A stretch of DNA of 64,000 nt from Corynebacterium phocae (GCF_008693075.1 NZ_VXKJ01000053.1:62001-126000); one strand, 5' to 3'; shown: positions 34,128 to 42,826, numbered from the stretch's first letter. Notes: generated by a model from the letters alone, not told the origin. Made by a program: numbers and translations.

Positions 34128-37100
34128 CCTCCTCACCCCAAGGCACTCGCGGAAGAATAATCGCTCCCACGCCGCCCGCACCCGTTCCCGTCCCGCGCAA
34201 GCCCAAGGCAGTGCCCGCGGCGGTGCCGGTTGAGGATAAGTCCACGCTGCGCGCGGCCTCCCAGGGGGTGCCACAAGCGCCGGAGTCCGCAGCCGCAGCG
34301 CCAGACAAAGACTCCGATGCCTCCGTGGTCCGCGCCGGCGGTTCCATGGCGGTTGCCACCCTGGTTTCCCGTATCACCGGGTTTATCCGCACGGTACTGA
34401 TCACCTCCTCGTTGGGCGCGGCCATTGCCTCGGCTTTCCAGACCTCCAACCAGATCCCCAACCTCATCACAGAGATCGTATTGGGCGCGGTGTTGACCTC
34501 CCTGGTGGTCCCGGTACTAGTTCACGCCGAAAGAGAAGACCCGGACCGCGGTGAGGCCTTCGTGCGAAGACTCTTTACCCTCTCCGTACTGATCTTAGGA
34601 TCGGTGACAGTCATCTCCATTGTGGCGGCGCCGCTGCTCACGCGCATGATGTTAAAAGCAGACGGCCAGGTCAACGTGGAACAGGCCACCTCCATGGCTT
34701 ATCTGCTGTTGCCGCAGATCTTCTTCTATGGCCTCTTTGCCCTGTTCCAGGCGGTACTAAATACCAAGAATGTCTTCGCGCCCGGCGCCTGGGCGCCTGT
34801 GGTCAACAACTTCATCTCCATCGCCGTACTCCTGGCCTACTGGACCCTGCCAGGGGAACTCAACCCAGCGGCCCCATCGCCCATCGGAGATCCCCACATC
34901 CTGCTCCTGGGCTTAGGCACCACCCTTGGTGTCATTGTGCAGTGCCTCATGCTGGTGCCCTACCTCAGCCGTGCGGGCGTGAACCTCAAACCCCTGTGGG
35001 GTATGGATGCCCGCCTGAAACAATTTGGTGGCATGGCAGTGGCCATTATCGCCTATGTTGCTATCTCGCAGTTGGGTTACGTGGTGACTTCCCAGGTGGC
35101 ATCGGCATCATCAGCCGCCGCACCCGTCATCTACCAAAACCATTGGCTGCTGCTGCAAGTTCCCTACGGGATCATCGGCGTGACGCTGCTGACGGCCATC
35201 ATGCCGCGGCTCTCGCGCAACGCCGCTGACGGTGACGTGGACGGCGTAGTCCGCGACCTCACCCTGGGCACCAAGCTCACCTTCATCGCGCTGATTCCCA
35301 TCGTGGTTTTCTTCACCGGTTTCGGCGTACCCATCGCGCGCGGGCTCTTTGGCTACGGCCGCCTGGACCTTGATGTGGCCGAGCTCCTGGGACTCACGCT
35401 GTCTTTCTCCGCGTTCACGCTCATCCCTTACGCCCTAGTCCTGCTGCACCTGCGCGTGTTCTACGCCCGCGAGGAAGCCTGGACGCCCACCTTCATCATC
35501 GCCGGAATCACCGCCACCAAAATCCTGCTCACCCTCACCGCACCGCACGTGGCCAACTCCCCGGAACGCGTGGTCATCCTGCTGGGAACCGCCAACGGCT
35601 TTGGATTCGTGGCCGGCGCGGTCATCGGTGCCTTCCTGCTCAAACGCAAACTAGGCTCTTTGGGTGGGCGCGCAGTCATGTCCACCACCTTCTGGTCCCT
35701 AGGCGCCAGCCTGGCCGGCCTGGCCGTGGCGTGGGGACTCTACCGTGTGCTGCCCACCGCAGATACTTCCGTGCTCATCCTGGCCAAAATTGCCATCACC
35801 GGCATCATCTTCCTTATAGTCACCGGCCTGGTGCTCTCCCGCTCCAAGCTGCCTGAGGTCCTCAACCTGGGCCGCGCGTTACAGCGGATCCCGGGCGTGG
35901 GACGGATAATCAAGGTGGCCCCAGACGCCGGAATTGAAGTGGGCAACCTCAAAGAAATCCAACCCCAATTCACCCTGGACGCCTTCAACTCCTCACCCGT
36001 ACCGCCCCCCATGTCCGCCGGCGTGGTCCGCGGGCCCTCCCTAGTACCAGGCGCACCCGTTTCCGACGGCCGGTTCCGCCTCCTAGTGGACCACGGCGCC
36101 ATTCCCGGAGCCCGCTTCTGGCAAGCCCGCGAACAAGAAACAGGCCGCATGGTGGCCCTGACCTTCGTGGACACCTCCAACAAGGCACCCCTGGCACCTG
36201 CTACCCCCCGCGAGGTAGCCCAACGCTCCGCAGCCGTTTCCCGCGCCACCCGCAAGCTCTCCGAGCTAAACCTTTCCGCGGTGGCCCCCAACGTAGACAT
36301 CCTTTCCTACCGCGCCGGCTGCCTAGTTGTAGCCGATTGGGTAGAAGGCAGCAGCCTGGCCGCCGTGGCCGAAGCCGGCCAACTTGACCCCGGCGCCGTG
36401 GCCCACGCCCTGAGCCCCTTGGCTGAAGACACCGTGACCGCCCACGCCGCCGGGCTGGTAATGGGCCTAGAAAACCGCAACCAACTGCGCGTTAGCACCG
36501 ACGGCGTGCTCACCCTAGCCTTCCCCGCCGTGTTACAAGAAACCTCCGTGGAATCTGACACCAGCGCCCTGAACTCCGCCATCCACCTGATGGTTGGTGC
36601 CACCGACAACCCGCCACGCCGGCTCCGCGACCTGGCCAAGGAAACCCCGCTGCCGCTGCCAGCCATTGCCGCTGAACTGCGCGAATTTGCGCCTTCCACG
36701 CCGGAAGCGCTCCCCGTTGAGGAACCCGCCGCAGAGGAAGTAGAAGCCGCGCCCGCCGCTGGTTTTGGTGGTCGGTCCTACTCCGGTGCCGCCATCCTTA
36801 CCCTCGGCGCGCTTGCCACCGCCTTTGTGGTGGGCATGGCCGCGCTCACCGTGTGGATCATGTCCCTTCTGGGCAACCAGACCACCGCGCCGGTTGACTC
36901 CGACTCCATCCAGCCATCAACCACCGCCACAGCTCAACGTCCCCCGATAATCCTCCCGGCTGAGTCTGCCACCAGCCCGTCCCTAGTGGACGGCGATGAG
37001 AAAACCTTCTGGTCAACCACCTCTCCCACCGACATCACCGTGGAGTTCCCTTCCTCCACCTTGCGCTACCTGCTGGTCAACCACTCCAAGTCCGCCGGAG

Positions 37101-37294
37101 CCGAATACACCATTTACGGCCTTGACGGCACCGGGCGGACCCAGCTGGCCACCGGAAAGCTAGCCGCCGGCAACGACAACATTTCCCTGGGTACCTCACC
37201 TCAGACCTTCACCGCCCTGGTCATCCAGGTGAAAGCACTGCCCAAGGACGGCACCTTGACCATCAACGAGCTGGAGGTGGTGGGCCAGCCCTAA
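34124..37294 (+). CDS. murJ: Lipid II flippase MurJ with C-terminal pseudokinase domain
   Basis: A 1056-residue protein. Residues about 65-600 are the MviN/MurJ core with about fourteen helices (RAGGSMAVATLVSRITGFIR; SNQIPNLITEIVLGAVLTSL). Residues about 645-890 are a kinase-like fold without catalytic motifs, as in the mycobacterial protein that recruits a FHA partner when phosphorylated (family knowledge). One more helix lies near 910-935, then an external domain (about 945-1056) resembling a discoidin/galactose-binding fold (SLVDGDEKTFWSTTSPTDITV). It exports lipid II for peptidoglycan synthesis. It overlaps DUF6049 by four bases. Confidence 0.92.
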   Translation: MTSSPQGTRGRIIAPTPPAPVPVPRKPKAVPAAVPVEDKSTLRAASQGVPQAPESAAAAPDKDSDASVVRAGGSMAVATLVSRITGFIRTVLITSSLGAAIASAFQTSNQIPNLITEIVLGAVLTSLVVPVLVHAEREDPDRGEAFVRRLFTLSVLILGSVTVISIVAAPLLTRMMLKADGQVNVEQATSMAYLLLPQIFFYGLFALFQAVLNTKNVFAPGAWAPVVNNFISIAVLLAYWTLPGELNPAAPSPIGDPHILLLGLGTTLGVIVQCLMLVPYLSRAGVNLKPLWGMDARLKQFGGMAVAIIAYVAISQLGYVVTSQVASASSAAAPVIYQNHWLLLQVPYGIIGVTLLTAIMPRLSRNAADGDVDGVVRDLTLGTKLTFIALIPIVVFFTGFGVPIARGLFGYGRLDLDVAELLGLTLSFSAFTLIPYALVLLHLRVFYAREEAWTPTFIIAGITATKILLTLTAPHVANSPERVVILLGTANGFGFVAGAVIGAFLLKRKLGSLGGRAVMSTTFWSLGASLAGLAVAWGLYRVLPTADTSVLILAKIAITGIIFLIVTGLVLSRSKLPEVLNLGRALQRIPGVGRIIKVAPDAGIEVGNLKEIQPQFTLDAFNSSPVPPPMSAGVVRGPSLVPGAPVSDGRFRLLVDHGAIPGARFWQAREQETGRMVALTFVDTSNKAPLAPATPREVAQRSAAVSRATRKLSELNLSAVAPNVDILSYRAGCLVVADWVEGSSLAAVAEAGQLDPGAVAHALSPLAEDTVTAHAAGLVMGLENRNQLRVSTDGVLTLAFPAVLQETSVESDTSALNSAIHLMVGATDNPPRRLRDLAKETPLPLPAIAAELREFAPSTPEALPVEEPAAEEVEAAPAAGFGGRSYSGAAILTLGALATAFVVGMAALTVWIMSLLGNQTTAPVDSDSIQPSTTATAQRPPIILPAESATSPSLVDGDEKTFWSTTSPTDITVEFPSSTLRYLLVNHSKSAGAEYTIYGLDGTGRTQLATGKLAAGNDNISLGTSPQTFTALVIQVKALPKDGTLTINELEVVGQP

Positions 37295-37295
37295 G

Positions 37296-37507
37296 CATTC
37301 ATTGGAAGAAACCCCTCAAAACCCACCCCACAAACGAACATCTACCGACAAACAACCACCACACAGCCATTCATTGGAAGAAACCCCCAAAAACCCACCC
37401 CACAAACGAACATCTACCGACAAACAACCACCACACAGCCATTCATTGGAAGAAACCCCTCAAAACCCACCCCACAAACGAACATCTACCGACAAACAAC
37501 CACAAAG
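37296..37507. repeat. Three tandem copies of a 72-bp repeat
   Basis: Units begin at 37296, 37368 and 37440 with CATTCATTGGAAGAAACCCC and continue with C/A-rich DNA (ACCCACCCCACAAACGAAC, then CATCTACCGACAAACAACC). The third copy is cut short near 37507. Copies differ at only one or two bases. The strand bias (few G on the plus strand) is striking. The period is 24 codons and one frame stays open, but it has no ATG, only TTG starts, so coding is unlikely. It fills the 232 bp between murJ and the convergent gene; no terminator hairpin is seen. Confidence 0.9.
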
Positions 37508-37526
37508 CTGAAAACGGTGTGCAGCC

Positions 37527-38372
37527 TTACCGGTTAAAGTAGCCGTGCCATTTCTGTACACCCTTGTAGCGCCGCGCGGAAAGGTCCGGATTCCTGGATT
37601 CCAGGATTTGCGCCACCACCTCGTCCGGCGCGTGCTCCACACACGATCCGGTGTAGGTCAGCACCGTCCAGCCCCGCATGATGGCGTCATTGCGTTTCCA
37701 GTGGTCTTTGATGAACACGTCCCGCTGTGAGTGGTACTTATGGCCGTCAATTTCCACCGCCACATTAAGCGACCGAATCACGATGTCCCACCGATAATCA
37801 CCGATTAACACATTGCTTTCCACGACCAGTCCGTGGCGGCGCAGGCGGGCAATCACTTTTCGTTCCGCCGCCGAGTCAGTGCCAATCACCGCCGCCGCCA
37901 AGATCGCCTTGGACCGGTTGCTTAGGCGTTTGATATGCTGCAAGTCCTGGTTAAGTTGGTCATTTCCGCGTGGTCCACCGTAGTGGTACTCAATCATCGC
38001 TCGGGCTCGTTGGAAATCCGGCTCATGCGCCACGGCCTGCAACGGATGGAGCACCCGCAGCTTTCCCATGTCAAAATAGAAGGGTTTGCGCACCCTATAG
38101 AAACGCCAATATTCCGATGCCCCCATACACGACGGTCCGGCAAACTCCAACGGAAACTCCAGATTCATACCGTTGGCCACCCGGAAACTAGACGCCCCGG
38201 TCAGGTGGATATTGTCTTGCCGTGCGCAGAGCGCCTCCGCCAGAGCCCCTGGATCATCCACGCTCCTGGCGTAGATCCCCCTGGTCAACTTGATCACTTG
38301 GCCGCGTCTAACGGCCTTGCGGGTCTCACTTTGATCCATCCCCGAAATTATTAAATCTTCCCCCATACCCAT
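37527..38372 (-). CDS. AbiEi-type N-terminal domain / DUF559 (Vsr-like endonuclease fold) protein
   Basis: A protein of about 281 residues. The N-terminus (SETRKAVRRGQVIKLTRGIY) resembles the winged-helix of AbiEi antitoxin-like proteins. The C-terminus has a DUF559 core of the PD-(D/E)XK fold: AERKVIARLR, then GDYRWDIVI, then VEIDGHKYHSQRD. Such proteins are frequent in actinobacteria, often as single genes; their role is unknown and no AbiEii partner is adjacent. The start is uncertain: ATG at 38372 or 38366, or a GTG at 38414 lying in a DnaA-box-like sequence. Confidence 0.75.
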   Translation of the reverse strand: MGMGEDLIISGMDQSETRKAVRRGQVIKLTRGIYARSVDDPGALAEALCARQDNIHLTGASSFRVANGMNLEFPLEFAGPSCMGASEYWRFYRVRKPFYFDMGKLRVLHPLQAVAHEPDFQRARAMIEYHYGGPRGNDQLNQDLQHIKRLSNRSKAILAAAVIGTDSAAERKVIARLRRHGLVVESNVLIGDYRWDIVIRSLNVAVEIDGHKYHSQRDVFIKDHWKRNDAIMRGWTVLTYTGSCVEHAPDEVVAQILESRNPDLSARRYKGVQKWHGYFNR

Positions 38373-38406
38373 AAAGCTTAGCGCACCAACCAAACCGCAC
38401 TGCAGG

Positions 38407-38415
38407 TTATCCACA
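38407..38415 (+). promoter_or_regulatory. Isolated consensus DnaA box
   Basis: TTATCCACA is a perfect consensus DnaA box. It lies 12 kb from the origin, upstream of the DUF559 gene. It may be chance or an outlying DnaA site. Confidence 0.4.
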
Positions 38416-38464
38416 AACCCCAGGTCAACACCCCCGCCAAACTCTTGCAGACCTCCTACATGCC

Positions 38465-38496
38465 AAAACGAAAAAGGAGGCGCACCAAGCGCCTCC
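38465..38496 (-). terminator. Terminator of the minus-strand pseudogene
   Basis: GGAGGCGC (38476-38483) pairs with GCGCCTCC (38489-38496). On the minus strand it is followed by TTTTTCGTTTT. Confidence 0.85.
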
Positions 38497-39034
38497 TAAA
38501 AGTTTTCTGCCTTTAGACCGGCAGCATTCCGCTGACATGCGCGCAGCTGCGGCGGCAGCATAGGAGCAATCATTGGCAACGCAGCGGCAACCAGGCCAAG
38601 CACAGCCGCAACAACGCCACCAACAATCAGGCCAGTACCACCAGCATTAGACGAGCCATCAATGGATGATAAGGCGGTCTCCTCCTCAAGGGTCGGCTTA
38701 CCTTCAGCACAACGCTTGATGCTCTCTAGGTATTTTTTATAAGTCGGGAGAGACTTTTCATGCTCGTCAAAATTTTCCGACGGGTGCTTTCTACGGCCTT
38801 CTTCAATGCTTTCCTTAGCCTCCCTAACTGCCAAGGCGATACCGGACTCATCTAATTTCCAACCTTGGGCCTCTTTCCTCGACGTCACAAAGTCCCTCTC
38901 AACGTCCCGGATAAATTAGCCCAAGTCAATTGCTTCCTGCGTGGTCAAGGAGAAATGGCACTCATCACCCTTGATTTCAGCGGTCAGGGCTGGGGCCGGC
39001 GCAACGGTAACGGAGGACAAGGCTGGATGGCCGA
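38496..39034 (-). pseudogene. Decayed small secreted protein gene related to the surface-protein pair
   Basis: One reading frame is interrupted by an in-frame TAA at 38916-38918. Before the stop is a signal-peptide remnant without its start (HPALSSVTVAPAPALTAE), then DECHFSLTTQEAIDLG. After the stop the same frame continues FIRDVERDFVTSRKEAQGW and runs to a Cys (KRCAEGK), a Gly/Ala hydrophobic anchor (GLIVGGVVAAVLGLVAAALP) and the end. The layout (signal, early Cys before LTxxE, late Cys-x-Glu-Gly, C-terminal anchor) matches the proteins at 22787-26147, but without the helical body and KPSKP stalk. The 130-residue downstream part could be translated from a GTG at 38888 but would lack a signal peptide. 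Confidence 0.7.
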
Positions 39035-39204
39035 ATATCAGTCTAATAAATAGATCCGTATTTCTGAATGACTTTGAGAAAAATAGATACCGCGTAACAC
39101 CTATGCGTGTTGGCGCGGTGCCTCCCCTGGACTGTCCCAGCCGCCGTCGGTTAAGCAAGGGGACGCAGCCAACAAATTCCAGTCAGTCGCATGAAACTAC
39201 AGCT

Positions 39205-39228
39205 AGTTGCAAGATAATACTTGCAACT
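39205..39228. promoter_or_regulatory. Perfect inverted repeat upstream of the YceI gene
   Basis: AGTTGCAAG and CTTGCAACT are perfect 9-bp arms separated by ATAATA. The site lies 60 bp before the start codon, upstream of or overlapping the likely promoter (TTATCAT near 39243-39249 as -10). The size and symmetry suit a MarR-type dimer. The regulator is not in the window. Confidence 0.6.
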
Positions 39229-39287
39229 TGAACTAAATCGCGTTATCATGTGACATGTCAACAAAACCACGACTGAAGGAAAGCAAA

Positions 39288-39797
39288 ATGTTCGAAGGAA
39301 CCTACACGCTGGACCCGGCACACACCACCATCGGCTTCGTGGCACGCCACGCCATGGTGACCAAGGTGCGCGGCAAGTTCGATGAGTTTGAAGGAATCAT
39401 CACCAAGGACTCCGCGCAGGCAACCATCAAGGCTGCATCCATCAACACCGGCAATGATGACCGTGACGCCCACGTCAAGGGGGAGGACTTCTTTGCAGTA
39501 GATAAGTTCCCGGAGATTACCTTCCAGGCCACCGCAATGGACGTCAATGATGAGTTCGAGGGAACCGTAACCGGTGACCTAACCATCAAGGGCACCACCA
39601 AGCAGATCACCCTCAAGGTTGAGGACGCCGCCGTGGCTGAGGATCCCTTCGGCGCGCAGCGCCTGGGCTTTGCGGCTTCCACCAAGATCAACCGCAAGGA
39701 CTTTGGCATTGACTTCAACGCCCCACTCAAGACCGGTGGGATGTTGGTTTCTGAGGAAATCAAGATCGAGCTAGAGGTCTCCGCAATCAAGCAGTAG
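39288..39797 (+). CDS. YceI family lipocalin-like protein
   Basis: A 169-residue protein. FEGTYTLDPAHTTIGFVARH is the classic YceI N-terminus, followed by KVRGKFDEFEG, DDRDAHVKGEDFF and a conserved GDLTIKGTTKQI. YceI proteins form a beta-barrel binding isoprenoid-like lipids. There is no signal peptide, so it is cytoplasmic. The ATG at 39288 was chosen for GAAGGA 7 nt upstream. It is a single-gene unit with its own palindrome and terminator, implying specific induction. Confidence 0.92.
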   Translation: MFEGTYTLDPAHTTIGFVARHAMVTKVRGKFDEFEGIITKDSAQATIKAASINTGNDDRDAHVKGEDFFAVDKFPEITFQATAMDVNDEFEGTVTGDLTIKGTTKQITLKVEDAAVAEDPFGAQRLGFAASTKINRKDFGIDFNAPLKTGGMLVSEEIKIELEVSAIKQ

Positions 39798-39810
39798 GCC
39801 GCAGCTTAGG

Positions 39811-39842
39811 AAAATCCGTCCGCTTCGGTGGGCGGATTTTTC
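39811..39842 (+). terminator. Terminator after the YceI gene
   Basis: AAAATCCG pairs with CGGATTTT around a short GC stem, ending in TTTTT. It lies 13 bp past the stop. Confidence 0.85.
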
Positions 39843-39858
39843 GCGTTAAGGTGGGTAC

Positions 39859-42105
39859 ATGAGTTTGACGTATATTGAAGCCCAAGAACGCAGCCGCAAC
39901 CTTGAGGTAAAAAGCTATGATCTGCACTTAGACGTCACTGGGGGAGATGAGCACTTCCAGGTGGAGACCACCATCAGGTTCCACACGAAGGCCCCGGAGG
40001 TGTTCCTGGACTACCTGGGCGCATCCGTGGAGAAGTTCCAAGTAGACGGCAAAGACCACCCGTTTGAGTTCGCTGATGAGCGGATAACCTTCACCGTGGA
40101 GCCGGGGGAGCAGGAAGTCTATATCAAGTCCACCTCCACCTATTCGCGCTCCGGGCAGGGCTTGCACCGCATGGTCGATAACGCGGACGGAAACGTCTAC
40201 CTCTACTCGCACTTAGAGCCTTCCGATGCCCGCCGGATCTACCCCTGCTTTGACCAACCGGATCTCAAAGCGCAGTTCACCACGCGGATTAGCGCACCGC
40301 AAGGATGGGTGACGCTGGATAATGGCACGCCCACCCCGCCGCTGTCTACCTACCTCACCGCCTTTGCCGCCGGGCCTTACGTGCACATTTCTAAGCAGTG
40401 GCGCGATATCGAGCTGCGCGCCTTTGCCCGCAAGTCCATGGAAGCACACCTGGACCCGGAGATTCTGGAGCTCACCGCCCAGGGCATGGATTTCTTCGAT
40501 GAGGCCTTTGGATATCCCTACCCGTGGGGCAAATATGACTCTATCTTCGTGCCCGAATACAACTTAGGAGCCATGGAAAACCCCGGCCTGGTGACCTTCA
40601 CGGAAGACTACCTCTTCCGCACCCGGCCCACGCGCACGCAAAAAGCAGGGCGCGCTAACACCATCTTGCACGAGATGGCGCACATGTGGTTCGGTGACCT
40701 GGTCACGCCCAAGTGGTGGGATGACCTGTGGCTCAAAGAGTCCTTCGCGGAGTTCATGGGCGCGGACGCCTCCGTACACGCCACCGAATACACCGAGGCC
40801 TGGGAGAACTTTGCCAGCACCCGCAAGAACTGGGCCTATGCCCAAGATCAGCTGCCCACCACGCACCCCATCAAGGCGGAGATCCCGGATGTCGATGCCG
40901 CGCGGCAGAACTTTGACGGGATTACTTACGCCAAGGGGGCATCGGTGTTAAAGCAGCTGGTGCACTTCATTGGCCGGGAGAACTTCTATGCCGGCGCGCG
41001 GGATTACTTTAAAAAGCACGCCTTTGGTGCCGCCACCTTCGAGGACCTGCTGGCGGCGCTGAAAAACCACACCGACCGCGACTTAGACGCCTGGAGCCAG
41101 GCGTGGCTCAAGACCGCGGGCGTAGACACGCTGGCACCGGACTTGAGCGGTGCCACGAGGCCGCATCGGCTGAATGTGGCGCTGTTTGATGAAGACCTCA
41201 ACAACTACCAGACCCTGGACGTGGACCTGCCCGGAGACGTTGAGATTCCCGGAAAGCCGGCGTTGATTGTGCCCAATGACGGGGATCACGCCTACGTCAA
41301 GGTGCAGTTCACGGACGCCTCCCTAGCCACCATTAGCGAGCGCCTGTCTGAGCTGGCGCCGCTAACCCGCGCGGTTATCTGGACTAACCTGTGGCAGGCC
41401 ACACGCGACGGGGAGCTGCCGGTTGCCCAGTACGTAGACATAGTCATCCGCCACGCCGGGGATCTAGCCTCTGCCTGGGCTAACGCGGTCTACGCGGTGA
41501 AACACTACGCGCAGGTTCCGGACTTCGCAGGCCGCGTGATGGAGCTATACCGCCACGCAGATCCAGCGTCCGATACCGCCTTGGTCCTGGCCCGCACCGC
41601 CGCCCAGGTCGCGGAGCCCGCGGAACTGCGCGAGCTGCTGGAGACGGCGGAAGAACCCGCGCTACGCTGGGCTATTCTGCGCGCACTGGCACGAAAGGAC
41701 GCCGTTAAGCAGGCGGAGCTGGACGCTGAGCTGGAACGCGATAACACCCTGACCGGCAAGGCCCGGCACCTGGGTGCCAGCCACGCCTTCCCGGCGCAGG
41801 CGGAAAAAGCGTGGGAGCTGGTGCACTCCGGGAGCCATTCCAATGATGAGGTGGATAACCTCTTAGCGGCGCTAGAGGATAAAAAGGAGGGCTTCGCGGA
41901 GCGCTTCTTTGCGGAGGTGGAAAGCACCTGGGAGAAGCACCCCATTGAGATTGCCAACCGGCTTATCCGGGGGCTCTACCCGGAGCAGGAGGCGCCGGCT
42001 AGTTGGGCGTCTGTGGGGGATAGTGCGCTGCGCCGGGTACTCCTGGAAGCTGAGGATAACGTGGCCCGGACTCTCAGGGTTCGGGAGAAAAATAATAAAA
42101 TCTAG
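39859..42105 (+). CDS. pepN: M1 family metallo-aminopeptidase (aminopeptidase N-like)
   Basis: A 748-residue cytosolic zinc peptidase removing N-terminal residues from peptides. GAMEN is at 237-241. The zinc site is HEMAH (H271, E272, H275), with the third ligand E294 in WLKESFAEF. The C-terminal part is all-helical, but total length is about 100 residues below the usual 850 for actinobacterial PepN, mainly in that part. The ATG at 39859 follows AAGGTGG. It stands alone, upstream of sigM. Confidence 0.93.
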   Translation: MSLTYIEAQERSRNLEVKSYDLHLDVTGGDEHFQVETTIRFHTKAPEVFLDYLGASVEKFQVDGKDHPFEFADERITFTVEPGEQEVYIKSTSTYSRSGQGLHRMVDNADGNVYLYSHLEPSDARRIYPCFDQPDLKAQFTTRISAPQGWVTLDNGTPTPPLSTYLTAFAAGPYVHISKQWRDIELRAFARKSMEAHLDPEILELTAQGMDFFDEAFGYPYPWGKYDSIFVPEYNLGAMENPGLVTFTEDYLFRTRPTRTQKAGRANTILHEMAHMWFGDLVTPKWWDDLWLKESFAEFMGADASVHATEYTEAWENFASTRKNWAYAQDQLPTTHPIKAEIPDVDAARQNFDGITYAKGASVLKQLVHFIGRENFYAGARDYFKKHAFGAATFEDLLAALKNHTDRDLDAWSQAWLKTAGVDTLAPDLSGATRPHRLNVALFDEDLNNYQTLDVDLPGDVEIPGKPALIVPNDGDHAYVKVQFTDASLATISERLSELAPLTRAVIWTNLWQATRDGELPVAQYVDIVIRHAGDLASAWANAVYAVKHYAQVPDFAGRVMELYRHADPASDTALVLARTAAQVAEPAELRELLETAEEPALRWAILRALARKDAVKQAELDAELERDNTLTGKARHLGASHAFPAQAEKAWELVHSGSHSNDEVDNLLAALEDKKEGFAERFFAEVESTWEKHPIEIANRLIRGLYPEQEAPASWASVGDSALRRVLLEAEDNVARTLRVREKNNKI

Positions 42106-42132
42106 ATAAAACTGTGCCAACCCTGGCGCTTG

Positions 42133-42184
42133 CCCCCCGATTGTGGTTGTAATAGATATTACAAACTGCTTTTCAATCGGGGGG
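42133..42184 (+). promoter_or_regulatory. Nested inverted repeats upstream of sigM covering promoter and ribosome-binding site
   Basis: CCCCCCGATTG (42133-42143) and CAATCGGGGGG (42174-42184) are perfect 11-bp arms. Inside lies TTGTAAT-N4-ATTACAA (42147-42164). The outer right arm contains the G-rich ribosome-binding site 7 nt before the TTG start. A promoter-like TTGCCC-N17-TAGATA (42130-42158) lies within. If transcription starts upstream, the hairpin would mask the ribosome-binding site; if it starts inside, the repeats act on DNA. Confidence 0.6.
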
Positions 42185-42191
42185 AAAACTT

Positions 42192-42719
42192 TTGCGAAGC
42201 GACGATGAATTAATTGACGCGTTTTTAGAGGGGGACACGAAGGCCTTTAGTGGCATCGTGGAAAAGCACCGCACCAGGTTGCTATACGTGGCGCGCAAAT
42301 ACGTGCGCAACGACCACGATGCCCAGGACATAGTCCAGGAGGCCTTCCTCAAGGCGTCACTAAACCTGAAGAACTACCGGAGGGACGCGCAGCTCTACAC
42401 CTGGCTGCACCGCCTGGTGCAAAATGCGGGCTACGACTTTGCCAACCACCGGTCCAATCAGTACAACGCCTCTCTAGACTCCGGGATCTTTGACTATGAC
42501 CAGAACCCGGCGCTGGGGTATGAAACGGACACGGATCTCAAGATTATTTTGGCAAATGCCCTGGCCACGTTGGGTCCAGAGCAGCGTTACGCCTTCTGCA
42601 TGACGGAGGTGGCTGGCTACGCCCTGGCGGAGGTGGCCAAGCAGCAGGGTGTGCAAACCGGGACTATCAAATCCCGCCGCGCGCGGGCGAAGTCTGCGTT
42701 GCGCAAGGCAATTGGCTGA
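42192..42719 (+). CDS. sigM: ECF RNA polymerase sigma factor SigM
   Basis: A 175-residue ECF sigma. Region 2 (about 10-75) has DDELIDAFLEGDTKAFSGIV and DHDAQDIVQEAFLKA; region 4 (about 118-172) has LGPEQRYAFCMTEVAGYAL and the GTIKSRRARAKSALR helix. In C. glutamicum SigM answers disulfide stress and controls thioredoxin and suf genes (family knowledge). The start is TTG, 7 nt after GGGGGG, inside an inverted repeat. No anti-sigma gene follows, unlike M. tuberculosis, where rsmA sits between sigM and trxB; trxB comes next here. Confidence 0.9.
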   Translation: MRSDDELIDAFLEGDTKAFSGIVEKHRTRLLYVARKYVRNDHDAQDIVQEAFLKASLNLKNYRRDAQLYTWLHRLVQNAGYDFANHRSNQYNASLDSGIFDYDQNPALGYETDTDLKIILANALATLGPEQRYAFCMTEVAGYALAEVAKQQGVQTGTIKSRRARAKSALRKAIG

Positions 42720-42826
42720 TAACAGCATAACAATTGGGTTGCGCCGGGTTGCTGGTGCTAGCTATAACGCCCAAGACTAGTAGGATCGGGACGTTAGTAA
42801 TGAACCTCTTGTACAAGGAGTTAGCA

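Noticed and set aside
37302..37511. 69-codon plus-strand frame through the 72-bp repeats
   Set aside because: Only TTG starts, no ribosome-binding site, and odd composition; the open frame follows from the 72-bp period.
38496..38888. A free-standing 130-residue minus-strand gene
   Set aside because: It lacks a signal peptide although it ends in a membrane anchor, and the same frame continues upstream of a single TAA into a signal-peptide remnant, so a pseudogene explains it better.
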